Of a stretch of 20,381 bases of DNA, positions 13,433-20,381 are shown piece by piece; positions within the stretch are counted from its first letter, which is position 1, and the number at the start of each line of letters is the position of its first letter. A model generated the notes under the pieces. It saw only the letters and a list, made by a program, of their open reading frames with translations, was not told the origin of the DNA and did no database searches. Source of the stretch: a virus; the IMG/VR virus record IMGVR_UViG_3300037070_001813, positions 1 through 20,381 of that record. One strand, given 5' to 3'. A program made the position numbers and the translations under genes.

Positions 13433-13852
13433 GTGGCGTACACCAAGAAGATCAGCCGTCACGACAAGATCACCATTGACGGCACCGACGTCTCGAACAG
13501 CTTCCGCACGTTCGGGATGTCGAGCGAGCATTCGCAGGAGGACGTGTCCGGGTTCAGCGCGACCGGCTATGACGAGTTCCTGCCGGGCTCGACGACGCAG
13601 CGGTTCACGGGGGAGGCGTTCTACACGGAGGAGTTGGGCGCGATCGTGCAGCCGCTCCACGCGAACCGGACGTCCTGCACGATCACCTGGCAGCCCGACG
13701 GGCTCGTCGATGCGACTCGTGAGATCTACACGGGCACCGGTTGCATCATCTTCACGTTCGGGCCGGAGAACACCCGCGGCTCCGTTGCCGTGATGCCGTT
13801 CGAGGCGATCCCGACGACGTCGGCTGGGATCAGCGTCGGCAACTGGACATAG
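13433..13852 (+). CDS. Major tail protein (tail tube)
   Basis: The GTG at 13433 gives 139 residues, matching the expected size for a small tube protein. Features: KITIDGTDVSNSFRTFGMSS (an early strand pair), EDVSGFSATGYDEFLPGS (the SGFSATG segment is typical of tail tube proteins), QRFTGEAFYTEELGAIVQPL, SCTITWQPDG, and the Gly-rich strand TGTGCIIFTFGPENTRGSVA. The all-beta pattern with a long loop fits the tube fold shared by siphovirus and other contractile-like systems. It sits between the neck/cassette and the assembly chaperones, as expected. The strong ribosome site is consistent with high expression. I have no evidence for an Ig-like add-on domain. Confidence 0.88.
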   Translation: MAYTKKISRHDKITIDGTDVSNSFRTFGMSSEHSQEDVSGFSATGYDEFLPGSTTQRFTGEAFYTEELGAIVQPLHANRTSCTITWQPDGLVDATREIYTGTGCIIFTFGPENTRGSVAVMPFEAIPTTSAGISVGNWT

Positions 13853-13856
13853 TCCG

Positions 13857-14303
13857 ATGGCGGCGTTCGACATCGACGGGCGGGAGTACCCGATCCCGTC
13901 CGTCTTCCAGCTCACGATGGGCGAAGCACAGACGCTGTTCGACTACTGCGGCTACACGCTCGAGGACTTCGTGCCGCCGCTGCCGGGTGTCGAGGACGAT
14001 CGTGTCCGCATGTTGCGCGACCCGGCGTTCAAGCGGGCGATGGTTCACATCGCCTACCAGCGAGGCAACCCGGAGCTCAACCGCGACGAGGTCGCGGCCC
14101 TGGTGGACGGGGTGCAGATGTTCGACATGGTCGCGGCGATGTACACGGACGAAGATGCCGACCCTACGCCGGTCTCCCAGAAGCAGCAGCCACCGCCGAG
14201 CGAACCCGCAACGCGTTCGAGCACAAAGGGTTCTGGGAGACGTTCGAAGAACACCTCGGAACAACAGGACGGGATCCCCGCACCTACTGGGACTACCGAG
14301 TAG
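13857..14303 (+). CDS. Tail assembly chaperone, short form (gpG-like)
   Basis: The 148-residue product starts MAAFDIDGREYPIPSVFQLT with a compact helical core to about 100 (MGEAQTLFDYCGYTLEDF, AFKRAMVHIAYQRGNPELNR, VQMFDMVAAMYTDEDA). The tail, rich in Gln, Pro and Ser (PTPVSQKQQPPPSEPATRSS), is low in structure. It lies between the major tail and tape measure genes, the classic location of gpG, which binds the tape measure and tube subunits during tail assembly. A -1 slippery site in its C-terminal part yields the longer gpGT form. Translation that does not slip ends at the TAG at 14301-14303. Confidence 0.85.
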   Translation: MAAFDIDGREYPIPSVFQLTMGEAQTLFDYCGYTLEDFVPPLPGVEDDRVRMLRDPAFKRAMVHIAYQRGNPELNRDEVAALVDGVQMFDMVAAMYTDEDADPTPVSQKQQPPPSEPATRSSTKGSGRRSKNTSEQQDGIPAPTGTTE

Positions 14304-14413
14304 GCCACATCTTGCCGGCGGTGCGCCCAGACGACATCGCAGGGATGCGACCCCGTGACCTGCTCGGCGCCGTGCTGCTGTTCGACAACCTCTATGTGAG
14401 GTCGGGCGACTAG
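13857..14413 (+). CDS. Tail assembly chaperone, frameshift fusion (gpGT-like)
   Basis: Slippage at AAAGGGT (14225-14231) fuses the first 125 residues of the short chaperone to 60 residues read in the -1 frame, 185 in all. The added domain starts FWETFEEHLGTTGRDPRTYW and ends RPRDLLGAVLLFDNLYVRSG followed by Asp. It has no start codon of its own near the junction and would be missed as a free gene. Its helical, charged make-up fits the T domain that recruits the tape measure or tube subunits. The stop TAG overlaps the GTG of the next gene. This arrangement is the well-known gpG/gpGT system of tailed phages. The site is read from sequence; its efficiency is unknown. Confidence 0.8.
14225..14231 (+). 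other. Programmed -1 frameshift site (slippery heptamer A AAG GGT)
   Basis: In the frame of the 13857 gene, ACA|AAG|GGT places AAAGGGT exactly in the X XXY YYZ phase, with X=A, Y=G and Z=T. Slipping one base back re-pairs both tRNAs on AAA GGG, and reading resumes at TTC TGG GAG, which stays open to the TAG at 14411-14413. No strong downstream pseudoknot was identified by eye. Confidence 0.78.
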
Positions 14414-14802
14414 TGGCGGTTCGGAAAGGGATCGTGGTGTCGGGGCTCGCGGACATGAACCGTGCGTTCCAGGTCGCGGACAAGGCGACCCAGAAGGAGT
14501 TCCGGCAGGCGCTCCGGGCTGCGGCCGAGCCGGTCAAGGTGGATGCGGAACGTCTGTCGCGTCTTCGGATCCGCAAGATCGGGCCGGACTGGTCGCGGAT
14601 GCGGGTCGGCACCACACAGAAGTCGGTGTACGTGGCGCCGAAGCAGCGCTCGACGAAGGTGCGTTCGCGGCGCCGTAAGAACCTGTTCGACCTGCTGTTG
14701 GATCAGGCGATGGAGCCGGCGCTCGACATGAACATCCGTGAGGTCGAGGACAAGGTGGATGAGGCGCTGACGACGGTCGGCCGTAAGTGGGAGAACGCGT
14801 AG
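14413..14802 (+). CDS. HK97 gp10-like minor head-tail protein
   Basis: The GTG at 14413 overlaps the chaperone stop (TAGTG); 129 residues. It starts MAVRKGIVVSGLADMNRAFQ with the helix VADKATQKEFRQALRAAAEP (the pattern 'GLxxLxxxLxxxAxxxxKxxxxALRAAAxPV' is typical of HK97 gp10-like proteins), then the segment VKVDAERLSRLRI. A basic strand-turn follows: VGTTQKSVYVAPKQRSTKVR. C-terminal helices are NLFDLLLDQAMEPALDM and EVEDKVDEALTTVGRKWENA. In many siphoviruses this family lies between connector and tail terminator; here it comes after the chaperones and before the tape measure, which is unusual. Its role in head-tail joining or tail completion is inferred. Confidence 0.78.
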   Translation: MAVRKGIVVSGLADMNRAFQVADKATQKEFRQALRAAAEPVKVDAERLSRLRIRKIGPDWSRMRVGTTQKSVYVAPKQRSTKVRSRRRKNLFDLLLDQAMEPALDMNIREVEDKVDEALTTVGRKWENA

Positions 14803-15935
14803 TGGCTGACCGCACCCTCGTTGTCAGGCTCGTCGGTGACGAACAGGATCTCCTCCGGTCGTACGCGAAGTCGGAGCGGGCCACCAAGAACTTCGGCAAG
14901 ACGACCGACCAGGTCGCGACCAAGTCGTCGAAGCGGCTGTCGGGGCTGGCGAAGGTCGGCGGCGGTCTCGCAGCCGGGTTCGTCGCAGCCGAAGGTCTGA
15001 ACCAGGTTCGCAACGCCATCAACGCCGCAGCCGAGTCTGAGGCCGTCCTCACCCAGACGAGGCAGGCGCTCGAGTCGACCGGCAAGTCGTGGGAGAGGTA
15101 CGGCGACCAGATCGACGAAACGGTCACGGCGCAGTCGCGGCTCGGGTTCGATGACGAGGCGCTGCTCGGGACGTTCACGAACTTCCAGCGGCAGACGGAG
15201 GATGTGACCGAGGCGCTGAAGCTGAACGCGCTCGCGATGGATGTGGCGCGCGGCCGGAACATCGACCTGGAGTCGGCGGCGAAGCTGGTGACGAAGGCGG
15301 CGGCGGGACAGAAGGGCGCGTTGACGCGGCTCGGGATCGAGGTCGACAAGAACGCCGACAAGACCGACCTGCTGCGGATCCTGACCGAGAAGTACGGCGG
15401 GTCTGCGGAGGCTGCTGCCGGTGATGCGCGGACGGCGAACGAGCGGTTGGCGGTGTCGATCGAGAACGTGCAGGAGTCGATCGGGACGCTGCTGCTGCCG
15501 GTCGTATCCGATCTGGCGACCGAGCTGGCCGGGGCGGCTGACTCTGCCTCTGTCGCGATCGCGAACCTACGTGATCTCGGCAAGGTGAAGATTCCCGTCA
15601 TCAACGTGCCGCTGAACTTCACGGTGCCCGGAACGGACACGAAGATCGGTCGCATCGTTGCGCGGGTGTTCGGTGAGACGAACCCGATCACCGGCCGCAC
15701 GAGCCCCATCGGCGGGCTGCGGACGATTAGGCAGGCAGGCGACCTGTTCCGGGATGACCCGGCCGCGCCGGCGAACACGCGGACGCCGATCACCAGCAAG
15801 AGTCTGCCGCCGATCGTGATCCAGAACACGATCCAGATCGACGGGAAGACGGTCGCGCTCGCCACCCGCCGGTACAACGAGATCGACAAGCGGTCGAACC
15901 CGTCGCAGAAGCGCGGCGGAAACTGGCGCAGGTAG
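14802..15935 (+). CDS. Tail tape measure protein (short)
   Basis: The GTG at 14802 overlaps the preceding stop (TAGTG) and gives 377 residues; the frame is open to 14787. The N-terminus MADRTLVVRLVGDEQDLLRS and the helical segment RATKNFGKTTDQVATKSSKR are typical of tape measure proteins. A hydrophobic Gly/Ala stretch, VGGGLAAGFVAAEGL (52-66), is followed by long amphipathic helices with AAA/LAxxxN patterns. The C-terminal part has strands ending PPIVIQNTIQIDGKTVALAT and a basic end. Length normally fixes tail length at about 0.15 nm per residue, which would give roughly 55-60 nm here, short for a siphovirus. No lytic or Zn-peptidase motif is seen inside. Its function in assembly and DNA ejection is established for the family. 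Confidence 0.85.
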   Translation: MADRTLVVRLVGDEQDLLRSYAKSERATKNFGKTTDQVATKSSKRLSGLAKVGGGLAAGFVAAEGLNQVRNAINAAAESEAVLTQTRQALESTGKSWERYGDQIDETVTAQSRLGFDDEALLGTFTNFQRQTEDVTEALKLNALAMDVARGRNIDLESAAKLVTKAAAGQKGALTRLGIEVDKNADKTDLLRILTEKYGGSAEAAAGDARTANERLAVSIENVQESIGTLLLPVVSDLATELAGAADSASVAIANLRDLGKVKIPVINVPLNFTVPGTDTKIGRIVARVFGETNPITGRTSPIGGLRTIRQAGDLFRDDPAAPANTRTPITSKSLPPIVIQNTIQIDGKTVALATRRYNEIDKRSNPSQKRGGNWRR

Positions 15936-17258
15936 ATGCCCGACGGCCGCGTCCTGATCGGGACAGGCAACGTCCTCACCGCGTCCCCGACCTGGACGCG
16001 CTACGACGAGCTCGCCGACTGCCGCTGCTCCGGCTACACGATCGACACCGGGCGCCAGTCCGAGTTCGACACGACCGACACCGGCAACGCCACCGTGTTC
16101 TTCTCAGACCAGGACGGCACGTTCAACGACGACGCCCTGATCGGCCGTCCGATCATGCTTCAGGTGCAAGACCCGACGACGGACGTCTGGGAGACGCAGT
16201 TCCGTGGCGTGATCGACGACACCGAGCACAACGTCAACCCGAACGGATTCGTCTCGAACGTGCAGGTTCAGTGCAAAGACATCTTCGACTACCTCGCGCA
16301 GACACGGTTCCTGCTCGGCACCCACGGAGACGTCGTGCCTGCGGGCGCGTCGGGGAGCATCTACTACCCGGAGGGGCCGGTCGCAACCGGAACCGGCGAC
16401 CCGGATGACGGTGGCCGGATCGAGTGGATCCTCGACGACGGCGGACTCGACCCCACCCGCTACGTCGTGTTCTCGGGGAACGTCGATGTGATCTCCACGT
16501 TCTACGACCCGGACGACCCGCTCCTCGTCGGGCTCCGCGACGCGTGCGACGCTGAGTTCCCCGGCATCGCGAACTGCTACGTGGACAGGTTCGGCCGGTT
16601 CGTGTTCCACGGCAGGTTGGCCCGGTTCGACCCGGACGGTGTCGCCGGCGCCGAAGCCAACTGGGACTTTCAGCGGTGGGAGGCAGCCACCCGCGAGGAC
16701 GTGACGGGTGACCGTGCGCAGATCCGGGCGTTCGCGTGGAACCAGCCGCGCTCGAGGATCGTGAACGCCGCGATCTCATGGCCGCGGGAGCTCGAGGACG
16801 GACGCAGGTTCCCCGAGGCGTTCAAGGGCGCGCAACAGTTCGAGGACGTGTCGTCGGTTGCGACGTACGGCTATCGGGGGATGCGGCCGATGGGCGACCT
16901 GATCATCAAGGAACACAAGACGAACCCGAGCACCGGGCAGCAGGAATGCCAGCTGTTCGCGGAGTTCTACGTCAACAACTACTCGGTGCCGAGAAAGAAC
17001 GTCCAACGTTGCACCCTGAAATCCGTCGGGCTGACCGAGACCTATGCCGACCCGACGTGGGCACTGATGTTGCAGGCGGACATCTCGGACATCATCGCGC
17101 TCACCATCGACGAGGCCGACCTCGCAGACGAGGACTTCTACATCGAGGGGTTCTCTAAAACGGTGCGGGTGATGAGCCCAGACATGGACTACGTCGAGGT
17201 GACACCGAACCTAACGCCGTTCGCCTACTACACCGACAACGTGTTCGAGGGAACCTAG
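15936..17258 (+). CDS. Minor tail protein, Dit/Tal-like tail-tip hub
   Basis: The ATG at 15936 abuts the tape measure stop; 440 residues. Early strands carry a signature shared by actinophage minor tail proteins: YTIDTGRQSEFDTTDTGNAT and VFFSDQDGTFND, then GRPIMLQVQDPTT, i.e. a 'GRQ-E-D-T-GxAT---xDxDGxF' pattern at the tail end. A middle region with RIEWILDDGGLDPTRYVVFS and ISTFYDPDDPLLVGLRDACD resembles the hub of Gp37/Tal-like proteins, and the C-terminal part (STGQQECQLFAEFYVNNYSV, LTETYADPTW) continues this. It likely forms the distal tail or baseplate hub behind which fibres attach. No cell-wall hydrolase is visible. It follows the tape measure gene as expected. Confidence 0.8.
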   Translation: MPDGRVLIGTGNVLTASPTWTRYDELADCRCSGYTIDTGRQSEFDTTDTGNATVFFSDQDGTFNDDALIGRPIMLQVQDPTTDVWETQFRGVIDDTEHNVNPNGFVSNVQVQCKDIFDYLAQTRFLLGTHGDVVPAGASGSIYYPEGPVATGTGDPDDGGRIEWILDDGGLDPTRYVVFSGNVDVISTFYDPDDPLLVGLRDACDAEFPGIANCYVDRFGRFVFHGRLARFDPDGVAGAEANWDFQRWEAATREDVTGDRAQIRAFAWNQPRSRIVNAAISWPRELEDGRRFPEAFKGAQQFEDVSSVATYGYRGMRPMGDLIIKEHKTNPSTGQQECQLFAEFYVNNYSVPRKNVQRCTLKSVGLTETYADPTWALMLQADISDIIALTIDEADLADEDFYIEGFSKTVRVMSPDMDYVEVTPNLTPFAYYTDNVFEGT

Positions 17259-17719
17259 TGCCCGACGTCGAGTATCACTCGATGACGCATCGGCCGAAGC
17301 GGCGGGGCGGCACCGACCCTGTCCCGTTCGAGGTGTGGCGCGACATCGCCGTGTTCGCGCCACGGAACGCGTTGGACGGGAACCTGCCGGACGCCGCAAT
17401 CGTGGTGTCGACCGGTGACGGCAAGGCGTGGTTCTTTGTGACGGAGGCCGAGAACGGACATGTGGTTGTCGGTGTCGAACTAGGTGTGTCGGAGGCTGGC
17501 GCGGTCGAGGTGCAGCTCAGGAACTCGACGCAGGCCACCGATCTTCTGACGACGCCGGCGACGATTGACGCCGCCGAGTTCACGTCGCACACCGCCACCC
17601 CCGCGGTGCCCGACGACACGGTGATCCTCGCGACCGGCGACCTGATCTTCGTCGACGTGGATGCCGCGGACGGGGACGCGGAGGGGCTGATCGTGACCGT
17701 TGGCACGGGTATGCCGTAG
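17258..17719 (+). CDS. Minor tail / fibre-associated protein
   Basis: The GTG at 17258 overlaps the hub stop (TAGTG); 153 residues. The N-terminus holds HSMTHRPKRRGGTDPVPFEV, a short segment common in phage tail proteins with a HxxxHxxGGxDPxPF pattern. The rest is all-beta: AAIVVSTGDGKAWFFVTEAE, VVVGVELGVSEAGAVEVQLR, then NSTQATDLLTTPATIDAAEF and TVILATGDLIFVDVDAADGD. The 'STGDG...IPxxxxG...QxRNxTQxxDxLxTxxTID' layout is one I recognise as a conserved phage structural protein. It probably forms a fibre base or a sheath over the tail tip. The stop overlaps the next GTG. Confidence 0.72.
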   Translation: MPDVEYHSMTHRPKRRGGTDPVPFEVWRDIAVFAPRNALDGNLPDAAIVVSTGDGKAWFFVTEAENGHVVVGVELGVSEAGAVEVQLRNSTQATDLLTTPATIDAAEFTSHTATPAVPDDTVILATGDLIFVDVDAADGDAEGLIVTVGTGMP

Positions 17720-19068
17720 TGCCCGCCACCTGGAAGGTCGGTGTCCTCACCGTTCCCGGCAGCACAGGGTCAGTGGCGGTCACCGGTCTTGGCGGCACGC
17801 CCGCCGCGGTGTTCTTCTTCGGCACCAACTGGACGACCGAAGACAGCGCGGTCACGTCCAGCGGCACTGGCCTCTTCCGGGGGATGGCCGCCCCGAAGTA
17901 CGACTCCCCATCGACGATCGTGCAGAGCTGCGGAACCATCATCCCGGCCGGCGACGCGCAATATCACCTGGGCGCACGCTCAATCGCGATGCTCGACACG
18001 TCCGGCGGCCTTACGTTCATCTACACCGCCCTAGTCACATCGTTTGATTCGGACGGGTTCACGGTCGACTGGGACACGGCCCCCGGCGGCGGCTACAAGG
18101 TCGTCTATGTCGCGCTGATGGGCGTCGCGAACGTCGGTGCGTTCCGAGGCACCACCAACCAGTCCGGGCTCGCGTTCGGATTCAAGGCCGGCGCGAGCCT
18201 GATGCACGGTGTCTGGGGCACCGGTGACGCCGGTGGCAACGTCGCGAACAACGACCGCACCCAGAACTGGTACGGCGGTGCCGCCTACCCCGGTGGCAGT
18301 TCGTCAGGCTGGATGTCAGCGGGAATGTCGGCGTTCTGCACACAGGGGAGCGGCAGCACCCTGCTCGAACTGTCGCTGGACACCCCGAACATCAGGGTGG
18401 TGACGGGTGGTCACGGCGGCATCGCAGGCACGTTCGTCTCGTCGGACATCAATGCCTCACCGACCGGTGGTGGCCTAACCAACCTGACCTTCCAGGGCGA
18501 CGGCGACGACAGCGGCATGATCGTTGCCTGGGACGACGAGGACAGCGCCACCGGCACGGTCACCATTCCCGACAATGAGGACGACGCCACGACTGTTTCG
18601 GGGCTGTCGTTCGAGCCGGGCCTGCTGATCGGCTACTCGATCAGCGACGAGCCGGACGGCACCGCGAACTACGGGGCAGGGAACGGACGCGGCGCGAACG
18701 GGTTCTCGATTGTGACACCCGACTTCCAGTGGACAGCGTTGGTCGACGGCGTCTCGTCGCGTGGCGCCTACCAGTCGTTCCAGCGTGGCTTCTGCGACCG
18801 CGTGTCCGGCACGAGCGTCCACGCAGGCACGGTCGAACTGACAACCGACGGGTTCGTGATGACAGCGGTGGAGGACGACCTGGACGTCGGCTCGTTCATC
18901 TGGCATGCGTTCGGCCACCCGACACCGTTCCCCTGGATCCCGCAGCTCAGACGACACCACGCCGGCGGCGGCAGACCCGTCGTGATTGTCGTCGAAACCG
19001 ACTACGTCCTGCTCGAGGACGGATCCCTGATCCTGCTCGAAGACGGGTCGGGGGCGCTCCTACTGTGA
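17719..19068 (+). CDS. Large minor tail protein, likely receptor-binding
   Basis: The GTG at 17719 (TAGTG) gives 449 residues. The protein is Gly/Ser/Thr-rich with repeated strand-turn units: TWKVGVLTVPGSTGSVAVTG, AVFFFGTNWTTED, YKVVYVALMGVANVGAFRGT, GSGSTLLELSLDTPNIRVVT and QWTALVDGVSSRGAYQSF. A short Asp/Gly-rich zone (VAWDDEDSATGTVTIPDNED) could bind metal. The end contains VLLEDGS and ILLEDGS in tandem, giving ETDYVLLEDGSLILLEDGSG, a C-terminal cap I associate with phage fibre proteins. It probably mediates host contact. A member of a family seen in other actinophages is likely, but no named domain can be confirmed here. Confidence 0.72.
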   Translation: MPATWKVGVLTVPGSTGSVAVTGLGGTPAAVFFFGTNWTTEDSAVTSSGTGLFRGMAAPKYDSPSTIVQSCGTIIPAGDAQYHLGARSIAMLDTSGGLTFIYTALVTSFDSDGFTVDWDTAPGGGYKVVYVALMGVANVGAFRGTTNQSGLAFGFKAGASLMHGVWGTGDAGGNVANNDRTQNWYGGAAYPGGSSSGWMSAGMSAFCTQGSGSTLLELSLDTPNIRVVTGGHGGIAGTFVSSDINASPTGGGLTNLTFQGDGDDSGMIVAWDDEDSATGTVTIPDNEDDATTVSGLSFEPGLLIGYSISDEPDGTANYGAGNGRGANGFSIVTPDFQWTALVDGVSSRGAYQSFQRGFCDRVSGTSVHAGTVELTTDGFVMTAVEDDLDVGSFIWHAFGHPTPFPWIPQLRRHHAGGGRPVVIVVETDYVLLEDGSLILLEDGSGALLL

Positions 19069-19080
19069 GAGAGGTGACGG

Positions 19081-19599
19081 ATGGCTGACACCAAGATCAG
19101 CGACCTTGCAGCGGTAACCGATGTGCTCGGAACCGATGAGTATGTTCTGGCGCGGTCTGGTGACACCAACAAGATCACCGCCGCAGACCTGGGCGCGGGG
19201 CTCGTCGCAGGCGCCCTGGAACTAGATTATGTAGAGCGCACGTCAGACCTGACCGTTTCCGCAACGACCGTCGCCGGGGCAAACACCCTCATCACAGGCA
19301 ACAGCGTCTTGTACGACGGCTCAACGAGGATCTGTGTCGAGGTTTATATCGCCGGGTCGGCAGCATCACAGTTCATGGACTTGACGATCTGGGACGGGGC
19401 AACCGACCTGGGCGCTATCGGTGACACGTCCAGCGCCGGCAGCACCATCCTGGGGCGTCGCTTCCTGACTCCCTCCGCTGGGTCGCACACGTTCACGGTA
19501 AAGGCGTATCGAGGTACTGGAAGCGCAACCGTTTTCGCTGGCTCCGGTGGAACGTCGGGCCAATACCTGCCTGCCTATCTGAGGATCACGAGAGCCTGA
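19081..19599 (+). CDS. Tail fibre-like protein with ADTKISDL N-terminus
   Basis: The ATG at 19081 follows a GAGAGAGGTGA stretch and yields 172 residues. MADTKISDLAAVTDVLGTDE resembles the head segment that many phage tail fibres use to attach (xxTKISxLxxx followed by a DExxxxRxGxxxxIT region; here EYVLARSGDTNKITAADL). The remainder is beta-rich: LELDYVERTSDLTVSATTVA, VEVYIAGSAASQFMDLTIWD, FLTPSAGSHTFTVKAYRGTG and GQYLPAYLRITRA, consistent with a globular knob. It is therefore a probable short fibre or knob protein. The receptor is unknown. The next gene overlaps its stop by one base (TGATG). Confidence 0.75.
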   Translation: MADTKISDLAAVTDVLGTDEYVLARSGDTNKITAADLGAGLVAGALELDYVERTSDLTVSATTVAGANTLITGNSVLYDGSTRICVEVYIAGSAASQFMDLTIWDGATDLGAIGDTSSAGSTILGRRFLTPSAGSHTFTVKAYRGTGSATVFAGSGGTSGQYLPAYLRITRA

Positions 19600-20207
19600 T
19601 GACCGACAAACAGATCGCCGCGCTCCTCAAGTCCTGCCGCGCCGACCTTCGCAAGACCCGCGAGGGCTACGTCAGCCATCCGGACGGCCCGCATTGGCGC
19701 GTCGCGATGCCGAAGCTCGCGCAGGCAATCAAGGAACTGGAACGCCCCGCGGTGCCCGCGCTCGGCCCGGTTCTCGAGGACGGATTGGACATGCTGCTGA
19801 TGGCGCCAACCCACAACACCGACGGGGTGCCGCACTATCCGGCGTTCGACACCGGGTTCGGGCAGGCAGGCCGGTGGGTGCTCGCCCCGGAGGCTCTGAC
19901 GGTCACCCGGCAGTCTGGCGCGGTCGGCGGCGATGCCGTCTACGCGACCGGGGCGTCGAGGATCGACTACTGGATCGGACATATCGCTCCGGCCCCAGCG
20001 ACGGGCAGGACGTTCCGGAAGGGCGAACGGATCAGCCGCATCGCTGACCAGTCCGGCACCGACCACGTGCATTGGGGACTCGACGCGCGTGCGCTGATCG
20101 GGAAGGACCTCCTTTACGGGCGTAACGGGGACGGGCCGGACTACACCTGGGGCGCACCGACGATCGGGGCGCAACTCGCGACAGGGATCGCAAGGGGGAG
20201 CGTCTGA
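19599..20207 (+). CDS. M23/LytM-like peptidase-fold protein (candidate tail or lysis hydrolase)
   Basis: The 202-residue product has an N-terminal helical part (MTDKQIAALLKSCRADLRKT; LAQAIKELERPAV) and a C-terminal M23-like domain, about 66-165: MAPTHNTDGVPHYPAFDTGF, RWVLAPEALTVTRQ, DYWIGHIAPAPATGRTFRKG, then ERISRIADQSGTDHVHWGLD. The layout matches LytM-type Zn endopeptidases: a first metal motif, a Y-x-x-GH-like strand, and HVH (156-158) as the final HxH. The first motif is HYPAFD (His79-x4-Asp84), one residue longer than the usual HxxxD. It may be a peptidoglycan hydrolase for entry or lysis, or a degenerate member. The C-terminus is Gly-rich. It sits after the fibre genes, where lysis genes often begin. 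Confidence 0.68.
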   Translation: MTDKQIAALLKSCRADLRKTREGYVSHPDGPHWRVAMPKLAQAIKELERPAVPALGPVLEDGLDMLLMAPTHNTDGVPHYPAFDTGFGQAGRWVLAPEALTVTRQSGAVGGDAVYATGASRIDYWIGHIAPAPATGRTFRKGERISRIADQSGTDHVHWGLDARALIGKDLLYGRNGDGPDYTWGAPTIGAQLATGIARGSV

Positions 20208-20381
20208 TGGTCTCCGACCGGTACATCCTCGAGCTGATCCGCAAGAGCGTCGGGTACAAGACGACGGTCGGGCCCGTCGACAAGAACAAGGTGCAGCGGG
20301 CGCTCGCCGGGTTCAGCACAACCAAACCATCATCGGCGCTCGGTGAGGCCGCGTGGCATCTTGCAAGGAGGGCGGCGGCCG
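20207..20381 (+). CDS. Unknown protein, 5' end only (cut by the window)
   Basis: The ATG at 20207 overlaps the previous stop (TGATG), and 58 residues are visible to the window end with no stop: MVSDRYILELIRKSVGYKTT and later KVQRALAGFSTTKPSSALGE. The sequence is basic and probably helical, without an obvious membrane segment in the visible part. I do not recognise it. Being next to the M23-like gene, it might belong to a lysis or tail-tip region, but nothing in it shows this. Confidence 0.6.
   Translation, partial: MVSDRYILELIRKSVGYKTTVGPVDKNKVQRALAGFSTTKPSSALGEAAWHLARRAAA

Noticed and set aside
14534-15979. 481-residue open frame on the - strand opposite the tape measure gene
   Set aside because: It is Ser/Arg-rich low-complexity protein with no family pattern, opposite a well-supported gene and crossing three real gene boundaries.
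1-20381. tRNA genes, attachment sites, insertion sequences, promoters with clear -35/-10 boxes
   Set aside because: None could be supported by eye; late genes appear to be read through from an upstream promoter outside the window.

Overview
This window is the late, virion-structure region of a tailed double-stranded DNA phage or prophage with HK97-type capsid genes and a siphovirus-type tail. Base composition is strongly GC-rich by eye. Many genes start with GTG, every supported gene is on the + strand, and the protein families resemble those of actinobacteriophages. I infer a virus of a high-GC actinobacterium. No host gene, integrase, att site, tRNA or lysogeny gene is visible, so free phage and prophage cannot be told apart here.

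Layout: (1) 1-4826, packaging and head: end of an HNH nuclease gene, large terminase, portal, prohead protease, major capsid protein. A strong RNA hairpin follows the capsid gene. (2) 4910-8957, surface and appendage proteins: a decoration-like protein, a 49-residue zinc-ribbon-like protein, a beta-helix spike-like protein, two tandem paralogous beta proteins, a small conserved protein, and a protein built from nine 22-residue repeats. (3) 8957-10033, neck: a head-tail connector with an extra N-terminal beta domain, then a tail-terminator-like protein. (4) 10030-13226, a five-gene accessory cassette: an acyltransferase-like protein, a methyltransferase-like protein, two GT-A glycosyltransferases and a polysaccharide-deacetylase-like protein. 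(5) 13223-15935, tail tube and assembly: a small protein, the major tail protein, tail assembly chaperones with a good -1 frameshift site (AAAGGGT at 14225-14231), an HK97 gp10-like protein and a short tape measure protein. (6) 15936-20381, tail tip, fibre-like proteins, an M23-like peptidase domain protein, and a truncated unknown gene at the window end.

Genes are packed almost without gaps. Most junctions are start-stop overlaps (TGATG, ATGA, TAGTG, GTGA), which points to a long co-transcribed and translationally coupled late operon. The only non-coding stretch of note is 4827-4909.

The most interesting parts are the carbohydrate/acyl/methyl cassette placed inside the neck-to-tail module, which suggests virion glycosylation; the 22-residue repeat protein; the chaperone frameshift, whose second frame has no start codon of its own; the unusual placing of fibre-like genes between capsid and connector; and the M23-like protein with an altered metal motif. 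Family assignments come from reading motifs, not from database searches.
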